Notes: generated by a model not told the origin, from the letters alone. Positions 1-10,690 are shown, numbered from the stretch's first letter. The stretch is 64,000 nt of DNA from Lineus longissimus (GCF_910592395.1 NC_088318.1:11222349-11286348), one strand, 5' to 3'. Numbers and translations: made by a program.

Positions 1-525
1 GACGAAAGAAAAGACAGCGAGATGATTTTTTCATAGTGGTTTTTATTTCAAATTGACTGAATGAATTAATATAATGGTGCGTAATACGATACAACTGATT
101 TCAAGCTTACCGGTACACAGAATATTCAAACTAAACTAACACAGATCAAATTTAGACCATCATGCTGCGAGGCCTTTACTCCAACTTATACATGTATATG
201 GTTGTTGAACGTCCTGGTGATTAGTTTTATTTTTATTTTTATCTTTTATTTTTTATTTTCTTTGCTTCTTTGCACGAGTGCTAGTTAGTGAAGACTTTTA
301 GAATTGGGGTGCTAGTTCTACAACCCTAGTGTTGCTGCGACATGCCCAGTCCCCGAGGACGTTTGAGGACCTAACTCTCGAGATCTTTATATTTTTGGAT
401 TATTCTATACTTTTCAGCCAGTTGTGAAATATGACGGCAAAGGTGTGTAGGCCTGAAGATGAACATTGGAAGATGAATAGCTTTTTCCTAAGTTTCACTC
501 AAACAGATGCCATGAAATTTATTGT
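1..525. other. Flank downstream of the DIRS recombinase ORF
   Basis: No gene is visible. The stretch lies 3' of the minus-strand DIRS recombinase ORF and should hold the 3' end of that retrotransposon. I searched by eye for an inverted or split direct repeat matching the 9.8-10.7 kb side and found none, so the element's terminus is not located. There is a T-rich low-complexity run at about 225-260. Confidence 0.4.
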
Positions 526-1757
526 CTAGCTATCCAGTCTGAATGCTGACTGAAGACAGTTAAAGTCCACAAATTCATTATTTTGGCCTTGGTTAATGCT
601 GGACATGGCCTTGGCAAGGTCGTTTGCCTGGTCGACCTGTTTGCTGCGCGTGTAGTGGTTTACCGAAGAGTCTGAGAACCATCCAACGTGACGTTTTATT
701 TGTTGGTTTGCTGAGGGGTCTGGTCTAGCTAATGCCCTCAAGGAGATGGCACAGCCTGCCCTAATGCTGTGTGGTGTTTCGCCTTCGTCCAAGTTCAGAG
801 TAGACAGGTAGTGTTTTAACCTGTCGTATATCGCCTCGTATGATAGGGGTTTGTCTTCAACTTCTCCTAATTGGTTTATTGGTCTGAAGAGGTAACCGTG
901 GGAGAGGTTTATGTTCAGAGATTGAGTCAGTTCAAAATACTTTTCCAATGCTGCCACCGGGCATATCATTTCATCTTTGCAGCGAAAGAGGGAGAAGACG
1001 TTTGTTTTGTCTAGACGGAATGTTTTTCCCCAGGTGTGTTTTATCATATAGCCCGATTTAGAAGGGAGGGACTTTACCTCTTGCGAGAGCATAATGCCAG
1101 CATCATGGGCCCGATCTCCGCCAAAAAACATCATTTTAAATATCGCTTGGTCTCGTGCCAAGATATATTTTGAAGTCGGTTTTTGTTGAGTATCTGACAG
1201 ACGTCTGTCGATATACATGGAGATCAGAGCCAGCTTTTTTATAAAGAGCGGCACCGCCTGTTTTGGGCAGGAGTGTGCGATGCTCTGTTCGTTCTTTATT
1301 TGTTTCAGGAAATCAGCGACCTCCTGTGAGTTTGCTGGGTTACCGTTTTTTTCAAAAATATCCCAAGGTTTCTCACGACCCAATTCCTTTTGGAAAATTC
1401 GTTTTAGTTGGGAAATTTTCCCCGCTACTGTCCCGAATGCTAATCTCCTGGGACATTTACAGCTAGGATTTTTTGCCGTGATTTCCGGGCAAGAAGTGCT
1501 ATGCACTATGGTTTTCCCGTTGTTGTCTTTCCACGCGAGATAAAGGCATATATCATATGGGGTGCAGCTTTTTATATCCTTGCCAATTTGTTTAACGAAG
1601 TAGTCCAAGTCTTGAAAAAGCTTACATTTGTTTCTCTGATATGCTGTGGCCTGAAAACTGCGTTTTATCGATTGTACCCTTTCGTGCAGCCTTGACAGAT
1701 TAATTTCAGCACTGGCTTTCTGGAACTGAATTTTGAGAAAGAAGTTTACATTTCACT
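526..1757 (-). CDS. DIRS tyrosine recombinase (YR)
   Basis: This is the integrase-equivalent of DIRS elements, which inserts a circular DNA intermediate without target-site duplication. Numbering from the TTG codon at 1608 (360 residues), the catalytic set is complete: Arg166 in GGDRAHDAG, His280 and Arg283 in TPHSIRAG, His307 in RHVGW and nucleophile Tyr319 in NHYTR. The frame stays open upstream of 1608 to about 1757 with no ATG, so the true start is undecided: a splice acceptor (polypyrimidine then CAG near 1735), or translation coupled to the RT ORF whose stop is at 1770. The ORF is intact although the upstream RT gene is split. I saw no methyltransferase-like domain. Confidence 0.85.
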
Positions 1758-1769
1758 TTTTATTTCGCT

Positions 1770-2045
1770 TTAAGTAAGTTGAAACCTTGCCAAATAAAGG
1801 TTGTGTGTTATAGTGCTGGAAATGAAACCGTTTTGGGATGGGGCAAGGATACATTCTTCACCTTTGTGAGCCAGTACGGATAATTCTGCATTTCTTTCAA
1901 GGTTAGGCCACCATGGCGGTAGGGGTGAGATATGTGGTATGACCAGAGAGAGTCTGATTGGCCTTTGGCATTCTTCTAGAATGAACTTTATTAGTGGGCC
2001 GGCCATTGCGTGTGGGGGAAAACAGTAGTAGTTTTCTTTTGGATC
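1770..2045 (-). pseudogene. C-terminal fragment of the DIRS RT-RNase H protein, cut off by the Harbinger insertion
   Basis: Reading on from the Harbinger left end, the minus frame gives LDPKENYYCFPPHAMAGPL and then a tryptophan/proline-rich tail with PLPPWWPNL, stopping at 1770. This is the usual end of DIRS RT-RNase H proteins: an NCFAQ-like motif, then D-x-N-Y-x-F-P-P, then P-W-W-P. The preceding NCFAQ lies on the far side of the insertion at about 5850-5870, so the two pieces were one ORF before the transposon landed. The frame within this fragment has no stops. Confidence 0.8.
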
Positions 2046-2253
2046 CAGGGGCCTTATTCATGAAGCCTTCTTAGGGCCTAGTAAGCACTTACGTATTACT
2101 AGGTCGTTATTAGCGAATTACGCGGTATTCACGAAGCACCCGTAACTTCAATCTATTTCGCAAGTCGTTACTAGTGTTACGTGAGGTGTTCGGGCTTCTT
2201 AGCGTGTTATCAGTCCATGCTTAGATAGTTGGACACATTTTTACACAAGGAGC

Positions 2254-3476
2254 ATGGCTGCGGCGTTGATTGTGTTGGAAAATTTGGAAGCAAGGCGGGC
2301 TTTACGACGGCAGCGTGTGTTTAGAGATCGTCTACAACCGCTTGACGTCTATGATGACGTAGATTTGTACAGACGATACCGGATGACTCGGCCGGTCCTT
2401 CTCGAAGTTATCGACCTGTTGCAGGATGACATTGCCCCGTATACGCTGCGCTCGCACGCCGTTCCAACAACTCTCCAAGTTTGCGTTGCGCTTAGATATT
2501 TTGCTACTGGCAGTTTGCAGTTGGACAATGGAGACATGTCAAATGGCTTGAGTCATTTCCTCGAACAGCTGCTGAGCAAGAACGTCAGAAGGAAGGATTT
2601 TATACAGAACGCCATCGGATTCCGAACGTTATTGGCTGCGTAGATGGATCCCTTATTCCGATCAAATGTCCATCCGTAAACGAGAATGCATACGTGTGCA
2701 GGAAACAGTGGCATGCCATTAATGTGCAGGGGATTTGTACTTATGATTTGAAATTTTCAAATATAGTAGCCCGATGGCCAGGTGCCACCCATGATGCGTT
2801 TATCTGGTCCAACTGCAATTTAAAGGTGAAGATGGAACGCGGCCTGAATGATGGAGGATACTTGCTCGGTGACAGTGCCTACCCACTTAGACCCTGTCTC
2901 ATGACCCCAGTCTCCCGCCCAGCAGATGCAGCGGACAGACAATACAACGTTCACCACAGGCGAGTACGAAACATCATTGAACGAACCTTTGGAAGATGGA
3001 AAAACCGATGGAGGTGCTTGCACAAAGAAGGTAAATTATGTCCTTATTGGTGAATAAGGAGAGATCGCCAGTTTCTAGACACCGACAGCACCTGTCTGCA
3101 AATGGCTATTATAGCCATTCTCAGACAGTGCTGCAGCATTTCACCCCATAACATTGCTGCGTAGACTGCTTTGCAGTACAAGTTCCATTTCGATTTCGAC
3201 TGACTTTCCCCATTCTCATTTCTTTTATAAGATGCCTTTTTTGCAGGTGGAACTCTTCGATTAAGCCCCGAGAAGTGTTGCTCGGTGATCATTGCAACAT
3301 CTGTGCTACATAACATCTGTGAAAACCACGGCCTCCCTGTCCCAAACGACCCACCAGCCAATGTGGATAATCCCGATGATGACGTCAACAATAGACCAAT
3401 CCTCGATGTCGATGTCGAAGAAAGAGGTGTTGGAGAAAGGGCACGCTTGATAGATCAGCATTTCAGGAATATGTAG
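2254..3476 (+). CDS. HARBI1-like PIF/Harbinger transposase (DDE nuclease), frameshifted
   Basis: Three blocks make up the protein. Block 1 (2254 to about 2545) is the helical N-terminus ending at the ALRYFATGS motif. Block 2 (about 2550-3030) starts in another frame with FPRTAAEQERQKEGF and IPNVIGCVDGS and includes GATHDAF, LLGDSAYPL and NIIERTFGRW. Block 3 (3247-3476) starts GGTLRLSPEKC and includes SVLHNIC. The DDE triad is Asp at 2643-2645, Asp at 2871-2873 and Glu at 2979-2981. A 216-bp GT-AG intron (3031-3246) joins blocks 2 and 3 in phase. Between blocks 1 and 2 the frame shifts near 2545 and about 20-25 residues usual in the family seem missing, so the gene is probably dead in this copy. 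Confidence 0.85.
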
Positions 3477-3859
3477 TATGTATTTAAAACAGAACTTTAT
3501 TTCCAATTAACCCAAACATTTTAATTGATGTGTACAACCAAAATGGTGGTACATGTAACAAGAGACGTTTTCAACATCATGTTACAATCAACAACGATAA
3601 ACAGTAAGGTTGTAGAGCATTTGATTACTGGCGAGACTGCCAAACTACAATTCCAACGATCTTCTTTCATCAACAAATAAACATCATGTTTGTACAGAAC
3701 AATGTACTGTGATCAAGGTATAAATTCATACCAACAACCAACACGATTTTGATGAAAGCACAATCTTATCAGTTATTCCTTACTTCACTATCTATCTAAC
3801 AAACAATGTAGCAGTTATACAGCAACAACATCACTTTAAAATTGCGTGATATATGTAGG

Positions 3860-5549
3860 TCACTCTCCTTTGGCCATTTTTTCAAGTACAGAGAATGCCG
3901 ATGACCTGGACTTGTACTCCTTTGGTTTTGAGCCAGTTTTCTGGGATTCGCTGGTTTCCGTAACAGCATCCACTAGTACCTCCAATAGCCATACTGCCTT
4001 TTTTGCGAGATGAACCTTTGTTTCTTCCAGATGAAGCCGTTGTTCTTCCACGTCAAGTCGCTTGCTCTCGATTTTGACCCGTTCCTTCTCCACATCAATT
4101 AGTTCAACGGCATGTGAAAGCTTCTTATCTGCGAGAGACAAACCAGTTGAAGACGCCTTGGAAGAGCCAGCAGTGGGACGACAGCTCTTGGGTTGTCGGG
4201 CAGGACTTGGCGGCGGTGAAGGGGATCGGGTGTCATCTTCTGAGCTGCTATCGTTCGGGCGCGTGACGGTTGCTGTAACCTTACGAATTCTCTGGAAAAT
4301 ACATTTGATAGACTTAAATGCAAAAAGCCATTAAACATGAGTGAGGTCTTAGTATGTCTTTAGTTGTTATTTACTTCCTTCTCATATAGAAGGCCAGTAC
4401 TGAAACGGGCACGTCAGGAGATACGTTTTCTTTCCTAATAACGACACAAGCAAATGAGAAAAAGCATTGCACAGATCGTTGTGCAGCCACCTGGAAAGTT
4501 GCGATCTTCCCTTATCACTGCTTATGCCTCCAGTAATCAAAAACCTATTTACCTCGGGTGATTTCCGCAATTCAACGGTATGGAATGTATGCAATGACTT
4601 CTTTGCTGCGACAGACAAACCAGTTGAAGACGCCTTGGAAGAGCCAGCAGTGGGACGTCAGCTCTTGGGTTGTCGGACAGGACTTGGCGGCGGTGAAGGG
4701 GATCGGGTGTCATCTTCTGAGCTGCTATCGTTCGGGCGCGTGACGGTTGCTGTAACCTTACGAATTCTCTGGAAAATACATTTGATAGAATTAAGTATTG
4801 AATGCTATGTAAGGATGAAATATCTCGTCAAGAGCCAAGCGCCTAAGATGGCACTTTTGAATCTGTAGACAAATCGGGCGAAATGTAATGCAGGAAACTG
4901 GAGCGCCCGCAGACGACCAACCTACCTTCGATTTGTGAAGTGAGAGTGACGCATTCTGATCGAAATAAGAAATTTCGTCATCATCGGCTTCTGTGACAGA
5001 CGGGGAAAACGGGTATTGCTGGTTCATGTCATCTTCAGGTAGGTCCAGCTCTTCTGTGTCCATACCAGTAGCGATTCCTTGTATCATTTCGACACCGATT
5101 AGGCCTACGATCCTTTGCTCGAGTTGCGTCAACTCTGACACATCATCGCCAAGGGGTTTGTTCCCGGTCCGCTTGGTCAGTACATTGATTTTTGCAGCCT
5201 TCTGTTTTGCCTTCGATTTCAGGTCATGCCATTTATGGTGAACTGCTTCGGTCGTTCTCCGGACGCTTGCCACACTGTTGATCTTAAGGGTTATTTCTTT
5301 CCACGTGTCGGACTTCCGCTTCAGCGTAATGACATCCGAAAACTTGCTGCTGATCACGGACCACTTCGATTCCACGAGATCAACTAACTTTATAATTTCA
5401 TTTGGGGAAAAATTCACACCCCGTTTCCTCTTTCCTTCCTCGGGTGGTGGGACAACGGTCTTCTTTCCTTCCTCGGGTGGTGGGACAATGGTCTTCCTCT
5501 TCTTATTGGTTTTCTCCATGATGTTGTCAGGGTGGCGAATATCCATCAA
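3860..5549 (-). CDS. Myb/SANT-like DNA-binding protein of the Harbinger element
   Basis: Exon 1 (5549-4926) encodes two PPPEEGK repeats, then a SANT/Myb-like domain (NFSPNEIIKLVDLVESKW, later TWKEITLKIN and HHKWHDLKSKAK), then an acidic linker, ending at an AAG-gtaggt donor. The next coding pieces begin at two near-identical acceptors, 4768 and 4291, both giving RIRKVTATVTRP followed by a Ser/Pro-rich stretch. The 4291 copy continues through a coiled-coil-like charged segment (VEKERVKIESKRLDVEEQR) to the stop at 3860. The 4768 copy ends at a possible donor at 4553. In active Harbinger elements this partner binds the nuclease and the termini. A small 3' exon carrying the coiled coil fits that family. 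The ATG choice in exon 1 is uncertain. Confidence 0.7.
4137..4794. repeat. Tandem duplication of a Myb-protein exon
   Basis: The segment 4137-4317 recurs at 4614-4794, offset 477 bp, with 3 mismatches in 181 bp by eye. Each copy contains the minus-strand acceptor (ttttccag before AGAATTCG) and the same exon start. The copies diverge only after the shared TGLS codons, so the two versions of the exon have different 3' parts. Confidence 0.85.
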
Positions 5550-5839
5550 ATGATGGTAAGCACGTCCAATTACTGTATAAATACTCGATGCCCCTATTAC
5601 AAACAGTCAATGAGGTGAGCTCAAGTGGATTACGTAACAATTCTATACAGATCACCTCAAGTGCGTACCTGATAATATTTCCCTACGAAGGGTTTAATAA
5701 GTAATACGGTAATAAATCGATGATAATGCTTTGTGAATAAGACGTAGTGTCTTACTTGGCAGTTACTAAAGTCTTACTACGAGCCACGTAAATCGTTATT
5801 AGTAACAATTTTACGAAGGCTTCATGAATAAGGCCCCTG

Positions 5840-7669
5840 AATTTGGGCAAAACAGTTCACTCCCGCGCTGCCTGGTAGAGGAAACGGAGTGTAATGTGGC
5901 AGGGCTTCGCCCTTGTTGTCTAATTGTACATTTGAATCGAGGGACATTAGGTCAAAGGTGTGTGGTCCGTATCTGTTTTGTACTATTTTCCATTGATGTG
6001 GAGACAACATGGAATCGAGTTTGGACAGCTTGCGTGAGGGAGTGTCGGCCGGGTTTTTGTTTGATTGTACGAAAAGAAGTTTTAGGTCGCAGTTTGCTGA
6101 TACCGTGATTTCAAATATTTTCTTTAGTAACCTGTTTAGGTTTATGTCTTTTGCACCTTCGTGCTCCCATGCTTTCAGGAGCGCCATGTTGTCCACGTAT
6201 GCATCTACCCTTTTGTCTTTTAATTGATTTGAAACTGAGATCAACGTATTGAGAAGGGCTTCAGCTTCTTTGAGGTGAATGGGTCTGCTGTCTTCTTTGG
6301 GAAAGAAGTCGCCAATTTTCATCTCGCCAATGACGCCACCCCATGCGAATTTTGAAGCGTCTGAGGCAAGAGTGATTGAAAAGTGTCGCTCTTTTCTCCA
6401 GGGAAGCAGACGAACATTTTCCTCAAATATAAACTTCCACGCTTCGATCTCTTCTCTCAGTTTGCCCGATATCGGGATTGGTCTTGAAGATTTGCCTGCC
6501 ACAGAGATGGCGACAGCCATTTCTCTGATGAATAGTTTTGCGCCTGGAATGCATAGCTGGAAAGATATGCATTTCCCCATAAACCTTTGTATGATCTTAA
6601 TGTGGACCGTGGACTGAGCGAGCAATGTGTTCATGAGGTTTTTGAAGGATTCTAATTTCGCGGTCGGAATTGAGAAATGCATTTCCACCGAATGAAGCAG
6701 AAAGCCAAGATGTTTTAGCACTTGAGTAGGAACCCAGATTATTTTATAAAAGGCGAAAGTATATCCTAGCAACGAGAGGGTGGCGGTGGATGTGTATAAG
6801 GATATACCCGTGCTATTGAATTGGGATGGGGATTTTGTTACTTGCGAAGGGCCAAGGAATCTGTCGTCTAAGTACTGAAACGTAGTTATGCCCCTAGTCC
6901 TTAAATATTCTGTAGCCTGCATGCCTATGGTTTGGTAGATATATGGACTCAGTTTGAATCCAAAAGGAAGGGTTGTGTGAATGAAATACAAGCCACCCCA
7001 TTCTATTCCGAAATAGGTTTGGGAGTTTTCTGATAATGAAATGCCGTCGTAGGCGGATTTTTCGTCTGTACTTGCCATGAAATCTCCCTTGGAGATTTGT
7101 TTCTGAATAATGGGAAGTGTTTCTAAGTTGAAGCTAATTGGGGTTATGAATAAGTTAAGAAATCTCTCATCGTGACACAGCCTGTTTTTGTTGGTTTGTG
7201 GAACCATAATCAAGGGCATTACTAAATGTGGTGGATTTACCTCTCCAACTTTCCCCAACAGTCTTAACGACCCATTCTTCAATTTTTCAGTAATTTGTTG
7301 AGTGATTTCGGCCTTGAATGATTCACAGGATTTGTGATTGTTGAAGATTTCTGGAGGAGGAGTGTCATTATTATAAGACTTCCCTTTGAAGTTTCCTTTG
7401 AAGTGTTTAAAGTATTTCGTTATGTCTACACCGTTGTTTATCCAATCCATCACGAGTTTGGACGAGTCATTATCAACTGAGTCAGTAACAAATTTCCAAT
7501 TTTCTTTTTGAGAGTGCAACATGCCAGCAACAAAACTATTTGGATCTCTGAGAGGAAAAGCTTGTAGCAGTGTTTCCCAGTTGCTTTCTGTGAGGTCTTC
7601 GTTTTCAATTGGTAGTTTTTTCTCGGGTGGAGTGGGGAGGGGGTGTCCCCTGCAATTTTTCCATGTCAC
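5840..7669 (-). pseudogene. DIRS reverse transcriptase-RNase H, 3' end displaced by the Harbinger insertion
   Basis: The 615-residue frame (numbered from a GTG codon at 7669) carries an RT core: LPFG at 234-237 and the active-site YLDD at 266-269. It also carries an RNase H domain: ASDASKFAWGG at about 435-445, KEAEALL at 467-473, YVDNMALL at 491-498 and NPADTPSR at 540-547. The last native residues are VNCFAQIQ; the terminal GPYS and stop at 5822 come from the transposon TIR. The remainder of the protein is at 2045-1770. I found no frameshift within the RT or RNase H core, so the main damage is the insertion. A real ATG is not obvious; the start may lie upstream or be supplied by splicing. 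Confidence 0.85.
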
Positions 7670-7845
7670 TTCGTTTTTCTGTGCTGATGCTTTTATGGGG
7701 TCGAAATCGGGGTTGGTTTCCCATTCGGGGATTACCTAAAAAAAAACAACCAAAAAAGAAAAAATTGTTATTATTTTTATCATTATTATTATTATTTTAT
7801 TTTATTTTTTTCTTTTTGCAGGGGACACCCCTTACCCCACTCCCG
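7622..7845. repeat. Inverted repeat at the 5' end of the DIRS RT gene
   Basis: A stretch at about 7622-7660, including GGGGGTGTCCCCTGC, recurs inverted at about 7806-7845 as GCAGGGGACACCCCTTACCC. The arms span roughly 35 bp with a few mismatches. The loop holds an A/T-rich low-complexity run with (ATT)n at about 7765-7810. It lies between gag and RT, at the presumed RT start, and could fold in the element RNA. The inner TGTCCCC/GGGGACA words also make smaller hairpins. Confidence 0.65.
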
Positions 7846-8049
7846 CGAAGCGTGTGCTTCTGGAGCTTAGGAGCTCCTGGAAGTGAGATTCGGAGAGTCC
7901 TTGATTATTTTGGGAAGGACCTTTGAACTATTTTTATTTATCCATTTATTTATTTTTTTTTTTCTCTAGTGTCTCAGAGGGAAGGTTCTAATTTCCCCAT
8001 TAGTTTCTTGTTTAAGAATTTTATCTTTCTTTCAATTTTTCATGATCGG

Positions 8050-9822
8050 TTATTTTTCCTCAGAATTTGCCGATAAAGCCGCGATTTTTGGGCATTTATC
8101 CAGGAAGTGTTCCGTGGATTTACAGACATAGCATTGCCTTGGCCTTGGGTTTCCTCGACTAATACTTCCCCTATAGAAATTGTTCCTACCCCTGTTTTGG
8201 AAGCCTCTCCCCCACGTTGGACCATTAAAATTGTTGCCATAGTGTGGTGGAGGGGCCCACCATCTTTGAGGTTGCCAGTAGTTGTTCGGGCTTGAAGGGT
8301 TAGAATTATTTGTGAATTCATTATTTGAATCTTGAGTTGAGACTACATTTGTTGAGGGCGAGGACACTTTTTTGCTGATTTTCAACCAACTGTCAACGCT
8401 GGCATTTATTTTCTTAGCTACATCCGTACCAATCAATTTTATGACTAGCCCATGCAACGGGACTTTCATGTTGTCTTTAGCTCTGACGGCCTTGAGGGCC
8501 ATTTTAAAGTGTTCTTTCTCGGCATGATTGTGAATCACCGCAGTGTCGTATAGCACTTCCAATGCTGCTATAAGGGCCGAGTTAGTGGTGGTGATCCTGT
8601 CGGCTAATGCTCTCACCTGTGCTAGAGCCGTGTCCACTGTAACCTTTCCGGAGGTTTCCTTCCACGTTTTCATTTGTTGCTCTAAAACAGCAAGTCGTTT
8701 TATGCTTGTGGCATCCGCACTTTCCTCTGTTTCACCCTGAAATTAATATGAGCAAGTGAATCCACATGCATAGGACGATTTTACCTAACGTTTAGTGGTT
8801 TAACATTCTGATTGTTACTTTGAGTATGATGGTGTAGAGTTGTTGGCCGAAATTTGTTTCATGGGAGTAGAATTGACCCGGCTTATGTTCTTTCAGCTTC
8901 CATTTATAAATGCCGACAAGAATTCAGTCTAAAGCTTGAATGGGCTGTCCCTGATCTGCAAGCGTTGTACGATTCCTATTAACCACCATCATCCCATTGA
9001 GCATTTATGGACTTGCAAGTCTGTTTTAACTGAGCCCGCTTAACGCAGTTTTTTTTTTACTCGCCCTTTTTTCCCCTTTATGAGCTTCCTCGTCAGGCTT
9101 GGCCTTTTCGTTTTGGTCCTTCTTCCCTTGGGGCTGTTTTTGCTTATGTGCTTGCGTTGGCGTAGGCATAGAAATTTTTTCGGTGGTGGTTCCGACGGGC
9201 ATTCCCGGCAGGGTGGCCTCTTCGTTTGCAAATATGATTGCCGCATGACACACTAGTCTCCTGTTGTTCATGTTGTCTTCTAGCCCTATAGCTTGCAGAA
9301 TGGCCTGTGGCGATTAAATTTTTTGTTAGAGTAAGAGTATAGCTTGGCCTATCCCGCTGAATTTTTAACGGATCTCATTTGCTCCTAAAAACCGTGAAGG
9401 TGCCTGCCGATCCATAAAATCAATTATGCGGCTTTAGTTCAGACTTTACATGAGGTAAAGACTCGATATTTAGTTACCAATCTTTTTTCATAAGGCTGTT
9501 TTCTTTTTCTTTTTCTAGGTTGCCATTTATTGATACCGAGATTTTTTAAAGAAATTTGTTTGCTTACCTCTAGGTCAAAGGCTGTTAATTTTTTGAATTC
9601 TTGAAATAGTTCGGCCGGACTGTAGCTGTGGAGAAGGTGTTTTTCTTTAAACGAAGCTAGGAGCTCAGGTGCACGGAGTGATGCTTCGATTGCTGTCTCG
9701 TCATACGCCCGGACTTTCCCTATCAGTTGTAGCAAGTCCTTCCCGTGAAGGTTAGCGTTCGCGTTCAGCCACAGGCGTGGCTTCAAGCTGCTTGCCTGCT
9801 GCTGGTCATCGTGGCACGCCAT
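8050..9822 (-). CDS. DIRS gag-like protein with a CCHC zinc knuckle, probably spliced
   Basis: Three coding blocks share the strand. Exon A (9822-9568, 85 codons from ATG) ends in a consensus GAG-gtaagc donor. Exon B begins at 9304 after ccacag and keeps phase 0; it is lysine-rich after about 40 residues and runs to about 9026. Exon C begins after tttcag at 8736, starts GETEESADATSIKR, and ends at 8050. Exon C carries a helical capsid-like stretch, an Asn/Pro/Trp-rich linker, an Arg/Gly-rich patch and the knuckle CYVCKSTEHFLDKC (CX2CX4HX4C). The A-B junction is convincing. I could not find an in-phase donor from B to C, so that link is open. Introns have been reported in some DIRS elements. 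Confidence 0.7.
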
Positions 9823-10093
9823 GTTGACTGTTCTCCAATACGAGTAGAAGTGAGGTCGTCTGTGTTGGCTGTCGACATTTGAGGGGAAAGATTACGTCAA
9901 TCTTTTCATTCCCTTGAAAGGGTTGACTTGAACCCTCCTGCCTGATGCAATGGTGTGGAACCTATCCATTCAGCGCTTGCCTAGGACGGAGTGCGGTTAC
10001 GCCTACCGTTTGTGCCAGGAGTGATGTAACCATGTAATAAATTTGAGGCTCTTTTGCGTGCTTTATGTCTATTGGGCGTTGGTTGTTTTATTA
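9823..10093. other. DIRS 5' region, no recognised feature
   Basis: This stretch lies immediately upstream of the gag ATG on the minus strand and presumably contains the retrotransposon 5' untranslated region. I see no ORF worth calling and no terminal repeat matching the other end. Confidence 0.4.
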
Positions 10094-10182
10094 GGTTCCA
10101 ATCAATCTTGTCCGCCCTATCCGCGTGAATTTTCACTGGGACTTAGAAGTCCTGGATAAGAGGGACAGACCAATTAGAACCG
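10094..10182. repeat. Nested hairpin upstream of DIRS gag
   Basis: GGTTCCAATCAATCTTGTCC at 10094 pairs imperfectly with the complement of the segment ending AGACCAATTAGAACC at 10182, giving arms of about 28 bp. Inside the loop GGACTTAGAAGTCC forms a second, perfect 6-bp stem. It lies in the presumed 5' region of the DIRS element. Confidence 0.7.
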
Positions 10183-10227
10183 AGGCTTTGCCTATAATTT
10201 ATATTATATTACAAGTTATTCTCCAAG

Positions 10228-10686
10228 TCTGACCGCCCGGCAGACTATTCTTGGCCCTTCTGAAGATAAGATTAATAAGTAAACTCTGTGGAAAAAAGGA
10301 ACAAATTCTGTGGGCCCTCCAACATATCAGAATTAAAACATTGAGTTGAGAGGTGAGCTATTTAAACAATAGTTAGCTCTTTAAACAATAAGAATCGAGT
10401 TCATACCGATAGTCACCCAGACATTTCGAGATCGAGAATTGCCCATTTACGGTACTCTCCTTTTCATTATAGTTCTGTCTGAGCACCAAGCAGACTTATA
10501 GATTATGTTTATTTTTGGTTCGAACACCCAGCGAACCTGATTATATTCTCTAATGTCTGATCCACCCAGCAGACTAGACTATTTTATCTTCAGTGCGATC
10601 CAGCGGATCTCTGATTATTTTCTCTAATGTCTGACCACCCAGCAGACTAGTTTATTTCATATCTTTGGTCCGATTACCAAGCGAAC
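10228..10686. repeat. Array of seven 16-20-bp inverted repeats with varying stems
   Basis: The units are at 10228-10246, 10477-10495, 10518-10536, 10555-10574, 10592-10607, 10629-10647 and 10668-10686. Four have the form GTCTG-n9/10-CAGAC; one is GTTCG-n9-CGAAC; one is GTCCG-n9-CGAAC; one is the shorter TGCGATCCAGCGGA. The loop is usually ACCACCCAG or close to it. The last six lie 37-41 bp apart. Stem sequence changes while pairing is largely kept. They lie upstream of gag and within or beside the DIRS 5' end. Confidence 0.7.
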
Positions 10687-10690
10687 CACT

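Larger units (their letters stand above)
2049..5836. mobile_element. Complete PIF/Harbinger DNA transposon
   Basis: The ends are 22-bp perfect terminal inverted repeats beginning GGGCCTTATTCATGAAGCC (2049-2070 and the complement at 5815-5836). The flanking triplets are CAG on the left and CTG on the right. Harbinger elements duplicate a 3-bp CWG or TWA target, so these look like a CWG duplication with one substitution. It carries the two expected genes: a HARBI1-like DDE nuclease on plus (2254-3476) and a Myb/SANT-like DNA-binding protein on minus (5549-3860), convergently arranged. It sits in the RT-RNase H ORF of the DIRS element, which dates it as younger than that copy. Confidence 0.9.
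526..9822 (-). mobile_element. DIRS1-like tyrosine-recombinase retrotransposon, interrupted by a Harbinger element
   Basis: Read on the minus strand the order is gag with a CCHC knuckle (9822-8050), reverse transcriptase plus RNase H (7669-5840, continued at 2045-1770), then a tyrosine recombinase (about 1757-526). This order, with a recombinase instead of a DDE integrase and no visible LTRs, is diagnostic of the DIRS order. A 3.8-kb DNA transposon (2049-5836) sits inside the RT-RNase H ORF, so this copy is inactive at least there. The left terminus lies below 526 and the right one somewhere beyond 9822, probably past the hairpin array ending near 10690; neither is resolved. The coordinates given cover only the coding part. 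Confidence 0.85.

Noticed and set aside
7609-7926. Plus-strand ORF across the gag-RT junction
   Set aside because: It is antisense to the DIRS element and runs through low-complexity (ATT)n and poly-A sequence.
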